From: Thermomucor indicae-seudaticae
Lineage: Eukaryota; Mucoromycota; Mucoromycetes; Mucorales; Lichtheimiaceae
Direction: 5' to 3'
DNA: 28,452 nt
Assembly (NCBI GenBank): GCA_000787465.1
Contig: JSYX01000204.1
Span: 1-28,452, forward strand
The notes under the pieces were generated by a model, which did not search any database, was not told where the DNA came from, and saw nothing but the letters and a program-made list of their open reading frames with translations. A program made the position numbers and the translations under genes. Of this stretch, positions 18,646 through 28,452 are shown in pieces (within the stretch, counting starts at the first letter, position 1; every line of letters starts with the position of its first letter).

Positions 18646-21600
18646 ATGCTGCCGATCTCTCAGACGGGCGAAAACCAGGGATCAACGGAGACGAACGGAC
18701 ACGGGGTGCACGAGGACAGCATTAATGGGAAAAATGCGGTAGCAGACTTTGCGCATAGCGATAATGAAATACGCAACGGAGAATGCAACGGCAACGAAGC
18801 AAAGATCGTACTACCAACCGAAATGGCCAGCATGGTCTCGCTTCGAACACTTATTGGCAAACTGATTCGCAAGGGATATGCCGATTTGATGACTTTAACA
18901 GACACGTAATGCATAAAACGAACATGGGGCGCGTGGATCAGCCTTCGAAACTAATAGTGGCATTGTGTATTTGTTTTGGTGGGAAAACGACAGTCTGCCG
19001 TCGAGAAGCGATGTTGACAAGAAACGACAGATCCTCAACTATGCCACATTCATGCGCAAGCAATTACTGAAATTGCAAGTGCTTGTCAAATGGGCAGACA
19101 ACGCTGATGATATACAAATGTGTCAGGTTCGATTTCGACGTATATAGCACGCACACAGCTCCCACCTTACCGTCTTTTGTTGTTGTTGCTGTAGAATATA
19201 ATGGCCTACTTGGCAAACCAAAACCAGATATTCCAGACCACTACTCAGTACCTGCACAAAATCCACTCAGAATTACCTGCAGCACGGATCCGTAATTTTG
19301 ATATTCTGACAGCTGTAGACGCCTTAACGACGGGAACTTACCAAAGAATGCCAACTAAATATCAGGTATATTTCCTTATGGCTAGCGAGGGACGATATGT
19401 AAGGATGATCAGTAACCGGGACTATGATAGGATATGATCCCTCCAACGCCGTTAACAGATGAGGAAGTGCTGGACACCTTTAAACAGATGAATGATGTAA
19501 TTCGTATGCGCATTCTTACTAAGGAGGTTCTACCATCGCCAATGCGGGATTACCGGATAGGTAACGTATCTGGGTCAATTCATTGTGAGCGGGAGGATTC
19601 ACCATGTCGCAAAAAGAGAGTGGACGAATCAGTTTCTTCATCAAGGACGAATTCAATGTGGCATTAACTCTGCTCGGACCCCCAGACGAGCGGCAATGGT
19701 GGATAGTCTCCCTGGATGTACTTGTAAAATCAACTCCTGGAAGCGAAGCAGAAGGTAAGCCCTATAGGGTTCTGAACACTTATATGGGAGCAACAAGTTA
19801 TTCATTACGATTACTACTGTTCTAGATGTAAATATTACACTCAATGACGTGCAAAAGCATAATTTGAAGATGACCGCACAAAAGCAACTCGTTCCCCCAC
19901 CAACTCCTGCACCGCCATCAAATGCAACTACCAACCTCGAGACCGACGTTCCTCCTAAACCACTATTTTTTCCACTTGTTAATTTATATGATTACTTGCA
20001 CTTATTTTGTCTCAATATGCAAATCGAGATTATATACATGCAAGCGACAATGTTATCAAAAACGCGTTGGTTGGAACAGCTTGGCGTCCAAATGGATCCA
20101 ACTCGAACAAAACTCACGCTGATATATTGGCAAGGCGGTTCATCGACGGCACATTGGGCGCATCCACAGGTAGTAACAAGCAGTGTATATGTATATATAA
20201 TACGTTTTTTCTGACCAGAAACCTCAGCATGAAGCATACCAGCAGTCTAGTCAATATCCACAGAACAGCACTACGATTGAAATGTCCATCAGTAATGAAA
20301 ACGAAAAAACAAAGGGTCCTTTCTCTCCGCAAGTCAACATGGCTATTAACGTGCGAGATGAGCTCAAGGGATTAATACAGGAAGCTGGACTTGGTGCATC
20401 AGTCGCTCTGGCGTCAATAGATGAAGCTGACAAGCCGAAGGTGTACTCTTCGTTAAAGTATCCGAAAACTGGGCTAGATGTGCTTTGGGGAGGGATCGCC
20501 AACCTCCATTCACAGGAGAATCTCATGGTATGCATAGTTACAAGAATACTCTATGAATGGTCATTGATATGCTATGTAGACGCCTTCCAACCTCAACGTG
20601 GAACGGGTCGTTTGGCATGTCACTCGGTATCATGCTCTCCGTATTGTGGAGAAATTCCGTGAGCTGCTCATAGCACAAGAATCATTCCTGAACGAAAACG
20701 GATTATATCTAGCCGACGGGCAACTGGAAAACGACTTACCTTGCGCGGACGTAGCAGCAAGGACCGAAGCAAAACGTGGGTAATAACTGACCGGTATCAT
20801 CAACTCTGTCTAACGTTTAATTTTTAGCATCTAGCGATCCATCTGTTGAGGACATCCCTACCATCATTGTGCGCTACAGGCATCGTCGCTACATTAACAT
20901 AACTGTGGATGTACGTACGGGTCGTGTGAAAGTCCGTGAAGCCGGTTATCGACTCGGTGAAGGCGACGGTAAGGATAAGAGAGCCAAACTCGGGTTTAAA
21001 TATCTGAGGAAGTTGACTGATGTGGATGCATATTTTAACAATTAGCAAAAATGAAGGAACTAGAAGAGCGACTGAATACCGACCCTGCTAATATTTCAAG
21101 GCATCTTCTCTGGCTCCGGTCCGAAGTGGTTATTCGTGAGATTGTATCACTCGCTAAGCAGTTGAGCCTCCAACCGTTTCATCCTTCCCAGATGTCTCTG
21201 CGGCCGGATGATTTTGTCAAACTGTTTGGCGACTTACCGATCACGAAAGCGCCCGGACAAACTGCCGATGCAGCACAGCATCCATCTCAAGCGAGCAAAC
21301 CCCTATACCCTTCTCACTGTGTGTTCTTACGGTTTGCCCAGTTTGAAGATTGGTATCTTGTTTTGGCCATCCTCAGAAACGAGATCCATGCGTGCTTGTG
21401 CTGCATAAAGTAAGCCCTATTTAGCGCGTGCGTATCGTGGCCCAGGAAGTAACACCTTTTGCCGCTAGCACAACATACGATCAGACAGGACTGTTTCAGC
21501 TTGTTGTTGATCTTGTCCACGTCAATTATGAAGAAATGTGGAAGGAGCACTTCCTTGGTCAGGACATTGAAACGAAGGAGACTGAAGATGATGAGCAAAA

Positions 21601-23619
21601 GCCAAAGAGACGGAGGCACTCTATAGATGATGAAACTGTGTTAGAGAAAAATACTGCTGATGAAGCTCTCAGAAAACGACGCCGGACGTCCACAAGCATC
21701 TCTGATACAATGGTTTCTTATGTTGAAGAGCGGGTCTCAGAACTTATTGATCAGTACGTATTGACAATGATACTTTTGGGAAATGGACACGCTTTGCTAA
21801 AGTTTGGTGATAGTCTCTCGATTGATCTACGTTTCATGGCTAAGCTGGATTCATCATGCCGGTGAGGTTAGCGTATGGACGTGATCGTAACATATCCGCT
21901 GATCGGGCTATTCATTCATAGAGCATATATCACAAACCGCAAAGTGGAACTTCAGTTGCTTCGATTTAAAGGAACAATAAGCTATTCCTTACGACCATTA
22001 CTTAAATCGTTACCTACAGCTGAAGCTCAGATTGTCAATCACCCTGCAGCAAATAAGATGGAAGTCATTTGTGTTTCTCAACGAGATCTTCTAAAAACGT
22101 GCTTTATGCGCAACGTGGATGATGGAGCTGGTGCAAGAGAAATACCAGTTCATATGCAATCCTGGATTAATCGGCTAGTACCTCGTATGCGGAACGATGT
22201 CGTTATCCGTGCTTCCGGCTGGTGGGCCTGTGGTCGAAACGAATGCTTTGTTGTTATCCAGGACAAGTTTAATGCAAAAAATATACCGCTTGGAACTCAT
22301 GATATCAGTGGTCAGGAATTAACGGGTTGTGCATTGCCTTGATTTCCCCTAGTTGTCTGACGTGACATTATTATAGATCATATTTCTTTGGATGAGACCG
22401 CAAACGTCCTTTCTTTCACTTATACTGACATCGATTCATGCATTGATCGCTTTCTAACCGATTGGGAACGCATTTACATGATGGCCAACTTGGCACGGCA
22501 AGGTAATAACAGAGCAAAACTGGATTGATCGGTTGGGGCCTCATACTTATTGCTACTGGTTATTTAGTACCATCGAAATGGCTCAAAGCATACGAAGGAC
22601 AGTTGAAATTTGAGCCTTTCAATACGCGAGAACTTAAATTCATATATGCAGAGGTACTGGCTTGGTTGACTGACGTTCTAATGTGCGATACTGTAATTCA
22701 CTAGCCATAAAACAAAAGGAATTTACGTGCACTATACGGTGGGATTCTGCTGGGACAAAAGGTGGAATCCGGCAATACTTGATCGATTTAGGCAAACGAC
22801 CAGAGACTGTAGCGCGCAATAGTACCAAAAAGCTAGCAGCATCGCTATTATCAAGCGTGAGAAAAAACCCGCATGCAAGAGTAGCCAGTTTTCTTCAGGA
22901 CATTCTTAACGACAAAAAAGACCTTGTCCGTTTCATCCAGGTACTGTACTTCAAAAAAAACATTGATGTGTAATACCGTAGCTGACTTGCTTGTAGGCAT
23001 TATTCACAACACTCCCACTGATGTATTGTTTGGAAGAGTTAGAGGTGGGGTTAATTCAGGAAGGATCAATCGGAGAGCTGTCGATTATACCGCGCGCAGT
23101 TGATGCTGTGCGCATTGTTTATTCATCAATGTGAGTTGTTATATATATAAGATCGCTTCTGTGTCGACTATTTACTCATCGGGCTGTGATAGGCATGCAT
23201 TGGATATACGGTTTATCGACCCAAAGACTATATGCGTATCAGACGCAGCTTTCCATCACATTTTCTACTACTCTTCATCAACCCGGAAACAGATCGACGA
23301 AAATATTCCACCACAACCTTATTCTGCACAACCGCTCACCACCAACAAAACATCGACGGAACATGATAAACAGCAACTCAAGCCTATCAAAGTAGCTCAG
23401 CAGTTCAAATTTTCTCATTTCAAAGAGTTCGACGAACTGCTAAATTCCTTGGAATCCTGGATTTTTAATGACGCTCAAGAACAACCTGGTCCCTGGTACG
23501 TATCTGGACGCATGTGGGCCGATGAGTCAGAACCAAGTGCAGTCTCATTTAAGCACGGTTTCCTGTGCTCCGCCTCACTGTGTCGCGCTGTACTTTTACG
23601 CCTGAAAACATTGTTCTAA
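18646..23619 (+). CDS. med14: Mediator complex subunit 14 (Rgr1/MED14)
   Basis: Predicted 1,305-residue backbone subunit of Mediator, which links head, middle and tail modules and connects activators to RNA polymerase II. Eighteen exons: 18646-18905, 18994-19126, 19195-19365, 19431-19560, 19617-19754, 19826-20169, 20219-20527, 20580-20775, 20828-20968, 21046-21409, 21469-21753, 21814-21861, 21922-22325, 22377-22502, 22568-22653, 22719-22940, 22997-23130, 23193-23619. The Med14 domain spans about residues 62-265: TLIGKLIRKGYADL, VLVKWADNADDIQMCQ, RNFDILTAVDALTTGTY and WWIVSLDVLV. FPLVNLYDYLHLFCL and YIDxxW-like stretches follow; DWERIYMMANLARQ lies in the C-terminal part. A basic KRRRxS and RKRRR segment (about 760-800) may be a nuclear signal. 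Exons 10-13 and the 22718 acceptor are the least certain boundaries. Confidence 0.92.
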
Positions 23620-23629
23620 GCATTTAATT

Positions 23630-23635
23630 AATAAA
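23630..23635 (+). terminator. MED14 poly(A) signal
   Basis: AATAAA lies 10 bases after the MED14 stop. On the minus strand AATAAA at 23665-23670 could serve the converging TFIIIC gene, so the two 3' ends may overlap as at 7590-7609. Confidence 0.5.
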
Positions 23636-23873
23636 ATGACAATGGTGTGGCCTGGTTTATAACGTTTATTGTGGTCTGCTCCTTTGTTTTCATTGCTGAT
23701 GTAGGTCTATAAATACAATGACAATGCTCTCGATACGAAAATATGAGGAAACTGTATACGGTCTATAGCGTACGAATGCTTTAGGTGCTAAGAGGAAACA
23801 AATTGATAAGAACGCATAAATAAGTGTCATGAACAAAATGCCGAATGTGTTTACAAAAAGTAACTGCTGAACA

Positions 23874-26164
23874 TTATGCAACGTCTTCTTCTATTTCCCA
23901 CATGGAGGGATCGTCCTCGTCATCAGTATCCTCGTCATCACTACTATCGCGAGCCAAAAGACTGTCGAAGTCGTATTCTTGTAATGCATCCAAATCCATA
24001 TTTGAGTCGGATCCTGTGCTCTCGCAATTAGTCCTGGAGCAGGAACACAAGGGGTGAATCATAAACATCAACATACCTTCGAGTTCTTGCAACCGTCTGA
24101 GTGATTCCAGCATCTAACATTCGCGTTATTAGATATGATATCGAAAACCTATCATAGATCAACGTACCCTGTTCGTCAGGTTTTCATCCCCGCTACTGTT
24201 CTCTTCACCAAGATCGATTAAATCTGGTCCGCGTTCTTTCATCTTCTCTATATTTGCCTTTTCTTTGGCAATCTCTTCTTCCAGTCCTTTTTCAATATCT
24301 TGTAGGCCTTGCCCCTTGTTACCGCTCTGGTTTATCTTTAATTTTTCAAGCACAGCGTTTCTAATTCGTTGCAGAACACAGCCGTAATAGAAGCCAGTTG
24401 CAGGCTAAAGCACACAAGAATTGTAAATAAGTCTTCCCCATTCGACTTGCAATGATACTGCTCACCGAAAATGTATTTCTGCGGTAAGCTGGGTTGTTGA
24501 TAAGTGGCAAAATATCGGGATCGGTAATGTCGCATAGCATAAGTCTTGTGAAAACCTTTGCGTTTTTGCCATCAAAAATATAAGGTAGTTCTCCTTGCTC
24601 GTTTCTGTATTTAAGCCAAGGTTGAGACCAACAATCATAAAAAACGATTTCCATCATTCTTTTTTTTACTCACTCGGTTCGCTCAGTAGATTCATTGGCG
24701 GGATGGCCCTTTCTCTTGAGGGATTTTGGACGAAGATTTAAGATAGATTGTTTGAAGCGAGTTTGAATATCAACGATTTGATAACTAGAATTGGCGACAC
24801 CCAATTATCAGTTCGTGGTATAAGACAGAACACCTTCGTTTTCTTACATATGATAAGAAGGGTCGCTTCTTGGATCTACGCCTACCCGTATCCAAACCTT
24901 TTTCCAGACTCCCGATCGAAAAGTATATGCATTTACGTATAGTGCTCTACGAAAAGGCAGTAACTTTCCGTTAGTTTAACACATTTCAAATCTCTACAAG
25001 TTATATATGCGTACCTCTTTGAGTGCCGAACATCTTCTGGTGATAATTGGGCTTTCAGTGCATGATGCGTCCAAATAGGTCGTTCTTCAAACAACTGAGT
25101 AGCAAATTTGGATCATCAGCCTGCCTATTCGTATTTCGCTCTTGTTCACGGTCACTTTACCTTTCCCACAATTTCACAGACGCGCTTTTCATCGCCTGTT
25201 AAGCGAAGCGTACTCCACTTACTAGTCGTAGGTGTAGGTTGGTTCCAATTGATGCCTGCAGAAGTTTGCTTTTGAAAATCTTTTGATCGATCGACGAGTT
25301 TAACCGCATACTGGATTCAAAAAAAAGTTATGAACATCAAACGCTCTTATAACAGACGAGGCCCAACCTTACTTACCGTGCCATCTGGCTGTCGTACACG
25401 GACTTTGATGAGTGGCTTGCTCTGCCTATACTTGTAATCAAAAGGTGTTTCCAGCGTGCAAAACAAAGGAGGAGGGGTAGCAAGAGGTGCATAATCCGGA
25501 CCATTGTCACGCACACGAAAATTCAATATGGTTTCCACTATTCGAACATCCCCCGTTAGACACGCACGTGTTTCACGAAAGAACAAGTACAAAGGGGAAA
25601 TAACATACCATTAGCTCTGCCAAGACCTTCACGTATTTGGCGCATGGGTTCGTTTTTAGGAACAAGATATTGAAAATCTGCCATGCCTGCGCAGTACCAA
25701 AATAAACACTTTGACCGTTTCCTAGATCCAGCTTAGTATTATCACATACCACGGAAACGCAAGATCTGAGGCACCAAACCAACTATCTCAGTCTTTAGTG
25801 TAGCCGTATCGTCCGGTTGGTTCTTCTTCTTACGCCGTGTTACTTTTACCAACAGGCCGGAAAATGGAACATTATCCGCTAACATAGGATGACAGAAGGG
25901 ATCTTTGGGACGGTATCGCAATTCCAAGGGTTTGTTTGTTTCCAATGACTAGGCCAACAGTCTTTTGTTTCAATATGGCTTGATCATGAAATGTCGAAAA
26001 GCAAGAAAGTGAGATCTTACTGTGGCAATGGCATTTTCTCCTCCTAACGTTTCCAGAACGCGATCGATATTTTTCACATGTCCAGGGTACTCGATGCAAA
26101 CAAACTTATTTTGCGTCAGGACAGCTTTGTGAAGCTCTGGTTTCGCTTCTGGTAAGTTCGTCAT
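23874..26164 (-). CDS. Transcription factor TFIIIC subunit (Sfc1/Tfc1/GTF3C5)
   Basis: Predicted 524-residue subunit of TFIIIC, which binds the A box of tRNA genes and recruits TFIIIB for RNA polymerase III. Twelve exons: 26021-26164, 25750-25948, 25609-25686, 25377-25537, 25161-25310, 25015-25094, 24848-24946, 24674-24784, 24466-24604, 24168-24404, 24077-24113, 23874-24013. Family marks: FVCIEYPGHVKNIDRVLETL (about 21-40), LRYRPKDPFCHPM (about 56-68) and KVTRRKKK in the dimerisation barrel; LFEERPIWTHHAL (245-257), VWIRVGVDPRSDPSY (about 286-300), LPYIFDGK and TGFYYGCVLQRIR in the DNA-binding half. An acidic tail (DSSDDEDTDDEDDPSMWEIE) ends it, as in relatives. Human GTF3C5 is 519 residues. 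An upstream in-frame ATG at 26242 exists; 26164 gives the family-like start. Confidence 0.91.
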
Positions 26165-26492
26165 TGCAAAAGAAGAGATCGGCAAGAGATTCCTTTGAAA
26201 CCCAAATACGCGTTCTATACTCCGAAAATCGACACAGGTCACAATTAAAAGTTGAAGCGAAAATCTGACGGCTCAAAATGAGAAGCATGACAGACGGCAC
26301 GTTCATACCTAAAGAGAGCTCGACTGCTTCCACTGAGTACACAGTGCGACTTGATCAATGACGGGAAACCGGATCAGATTGAGCCGCTCAATCCTAGAAA
26401 GGAAGTTCGGAGGTTTAAATCTCGTCAACTTCGCTTTAAAGGAAAAACGCTTCTCTTTTTCCTTTTATTCTTCTTTTCAACTCTCACTGCAA
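26165..26492. promoter_or_regulatory. Divergent promoter region, TFIIIC subunit and VTT gene
   Basis: 328 bases between two divergent start codons. A T/C-rich run (about 26450-26480) precedes the VTT start. Frames run through parts of it on both strands but none resembles a protein family; no TATA box was seen. Confidence 0.45.
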
Positions 26493-27754
26493 ATGACGGA
26501 TAGTAATGTAACAGCACCCTTGTTATCCTCTCCGCTGGCGGCAGGGGAAACCACCCGTCGTATTTATGACAGTATACGAATGCCACAAGAAGAACAACAG
26601 CAAGATGTTACCAGTGACGGCATAAAAGTGACAACGACAGAAGACACTCGGCATACCACTTGGCGGTTATGGAAAAGCAACTCATACGCATGGTCACTTG
26701 CTACGCTCTTTATCCTGTTCCTTGTATTTACGGCTCTAGAGGTGGCGCTTTTAAAATTAAATCTACCGGCAGTCAGCCCGTGAGTTTGCAAACAACCCCT
26801 CCGTCTCTTCCCTCGAACGTTATGGGTTCAAACGAAAAAGTCGTTGATTAGAGAGGACCAGGATGCTCTAAAGATCCCTAAAAGTCTCAAGGATCTGCGG
26901 CGACTCAATGAAATTTTATCCAACTACATCGACGAGCACTTCTCAAACGTTTATATAACCTATTTCGTAACCTACATCTAGTACGTTTTGCTTTTCTGTT
27001 GAGACGTTCATGCCAAAGCTAATTAATATTCGTGGGCCAACAGTTTACAGAGCTTCTCAATACCTGGGTCAATGTGGCTATCTGTATTAGGTGGAGCTCT
27101 CTTTAACTTTTGGTTAACCCTGTTTACAGTCTCATTGGTAATGGACGAAGCTTGTTTCAGACCCAAGGGGATGGATGGGGTTTAATTTAACTGGGCCTCG
27201 TTTTTTAGTGCTCAGCGCTGGGTTCACTTGTTGCATATTCAATTTCAGCCAGCCTAGGCTCTGTGGCTGTCATGCGTCTTATTGGCGACAGGATAGCCAA
27301 ATGGAACGAACAGGTAACGAGCTCACTTTTCGTGTGGTCTGCAATATTGCTCACAAGTGTAACCGCATCCAAAAGCTCATTAATCACAAACAACATATGC
27401 TAAACTACGTCATTGTCTTGCGGATATTGCCGTTTCCGCCCAACTGGGTCGTTAACCTTGGTGCTCCACACCTTCAAGTACCGGCCAGCGCTTTCTTTTG
27501 GGGCACATTTATAGGTATTGCAAAAAGCATAAAACGAACAGTGTGGTTAAATGTTCGGCTGACACGCAAGAATGAATTTAATTGTAGGGGTGGCAGCTCC
27601 CTCTTTTATTCACGTGCAAGCAGGAGCCGCTTTAGATAGGCTTTCCTCTTCGGATGAACTAAAACTCGTCACTCCGACCAACGTCGCATGTCTGGCAGCT
27701 GTAGCAGTGGTTGCACTCATCCCAGTCTTTGTTAGACGTTACTACAAACTGTAA
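26493..27754 (+). CDS. VTT-domain membrane protein (TMEM41/VMP1/DedA family)
   Basis: Predicted 306-residue membrane protein. Exons: 26493-26779, 26852-26980, 27044-27137, 27209-27313, 27376-27514, 27588-27754. A hydrophilic N-terminus (1-64) precedes one membrane segment (about 65-90). The VTT domain spans about 138-280: YLQSFSIPGSMWLSVLGGAL, CSALGSLVAYSISASLG, the re-entrant motif VIVLRILPFPPNWVVNLGAP, then FFWGTFIGVAAPSFIHVQAG. A final membrane segment (about 281-300) ends in RRYYKL, a lysine-bearing tail that could favour the ER. Animal TMEM41B (291 residues) is an ER phospholipid scramblase needed for autophagosome and lipoprotein formation; the same role is inferred here. Conserved motifs straddle four of the five introns, which supports the splicing. 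Confidence 0.93.
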
Positions 27755-28383
27755 TTAACAAACAAACAACCGCTTTCTGTACAATATGCGCATTCATTCG
27801 AATGTATATAGTGGTATCATTGTATAAAGAATATAAACAAATCCATGTTTTTAGAGAAGCTTTGCAGTGATGTTAAATGATTGTATCGTGTGTAACGATG
27901 TGATGGGAGCACGGACCAACCAAATGGCTGCAGCTGGAGGTCGCCGCAGCAAGGCAGAAATCTGGTGCCAATCGTAACAGCACGTGCGTTCGCTCGTATC
28001 TGGAAGTTAGATAGACCAGTCTTGCTTTGTTAAATGGGTTCCGTTATGAAGTGCTGCATCCTGGAACTCGCAAAAGAAGGAGATCGAGGTTATGCTTAAA
28101 CCATAAGCAACATGGTTTAGTAAGTCATCCGCAAGAACTGCCGGCGGATCGCTTCAAATGAGGCAGGCCTGTACAGTACATGTTGTTTAAAGTTCGCTCA
28201 GATGCAACAATAGGGCGCTTGTATATACCTTTTTCCTGATGGAAGTAGTGCTTGCTGTTCAATCAAGCATTAGAACGGGTTGAAGATCTCGGCTAGAAAT
28301 CTTGTCCGTAATATGCAAAAAACGTATTGCTCCATTCAACGACGGTCTCATGCCTACGCATAAGGTCGGTATCGGAAACACAA
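27755..28383. other. Intergenic stretch, no gene recognised
   Basis: About 630 bases after the VTT gene. AATATAA near 27830 may be its poly(A) signal. The palindrome TGTACAGTACA occurs near 28170. No open frame above noise, tRNA or known small RNA was seen on either strand. Confidence 0.45.
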
Positions 28384-28452
28384 TACAGTACCCGCTCGAT
28401 ATAGTGATCACTCCGGTGGACCCGAAAACCGATCACTATATAGATTTAGTGA
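28384..28452. mobile_element. Start of an inverted-repeat element, cut by the window end
   Basis: The segment opens TACAGTACCCGCTCGAT, matching TACAGTAAGCGCTCGAT of the element at 14894 at 15 of 17 bases. TCGATATAGTGATC (28396-28409) pairs with GATCACTATATAGA (28431-28444) with one mismatch, and a further ATTTAGTGA begins before the end. It has the same TA-CAGTA end. It may be the left end of a longer DNA transposon or another short copy. Confidence 0.6.

Noticed and set aside
26106..26342. Minus-strand 78-residue frame at the start of the TFIIIC gene
   Set aside because: It overlaps exon 1 of the TFIIIC subunit in another frame and has no motif; the EYPG-containing frame is clearly the coding one.

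Overview
The window reads as nuclear DNA of a filamentous, early-diverging fungus, most likely Mucoromycota; the species cannot be fixed from the sequence. The signs are dense intron-rich genes with short introns (mostly 54-75 bases), a COP9 signalosome subunit (absent from many yeasts in this form), and fungal-type MED14, TFIIIC, NSE2 and Gyp5/EVI5-like genes. All gene models were spliced by hand: GT-AG boundaries were picked so that the frame stays open and the family motifs join up, and every model sums to a whole number of codons. No bacterial operon, CRISPR, rRNA or tRNA signal was seen.

Layout. 123-2178 holds two minus-strand genes: the SUMO ligase NSE2/MMS21 of the SMC5/6 complex, then a small sulfotransferase-like protein. 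2564-4206 (+) is an MFS transporter. 4910-7587 (+) is a membrane protein with five fasciclin domains resembling fission-yeast Fsc1. It converges on 7670-9700 (-), a secreted quinoprotein-type beta-propeller with an unusual charged repeat tail. 9877-10774 (+) is CSN8, followed by 11010-13465 (+), a mitochondrial PPR protein. 13654-14403 (-) is 6-phosphogluconolactonase. After a 1.2 kb gene-poor stretch with several inverted repeats, 15633-17942 (+) is a TBC RabGAP, 18646-23619 (+) is MED14 (18 exons), 23874-26164 (-) is a TFIIIC subunit, and 26493-27754 (+) is a TMEM41-like VTT-domain membrane protein. The last 69 bases carry the start of an inverted-repeat element related to the one at 14894-14976.

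The genes are mostly unrelated housekeeping functions: genome maintenance, Pol II and Pol III transcription, protein degradation control, pentose phosphate pathway, Rab traffic and mitochondrial RNA. They do not form a cluster with one job. Two of them (the Fsc1-like fasciclin protein and the VTT protein) belong to families tied to autophagy, but they lie 19 kb apart and linkage is probably chance.

The least expected signals are a compact TA-flanked palindromic element with interleaved stems, seen again at the window end; a RabGAP whose glutamine finger is a histidine; the 42-residue tandem repeats on the propeller protein; a possible unrecognised small mitochondrial gene on the minus strand at 17981-18414; and an orphan CCAAT/TATA pair at 4354-4379. 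I found no convincing new multi-gene system.
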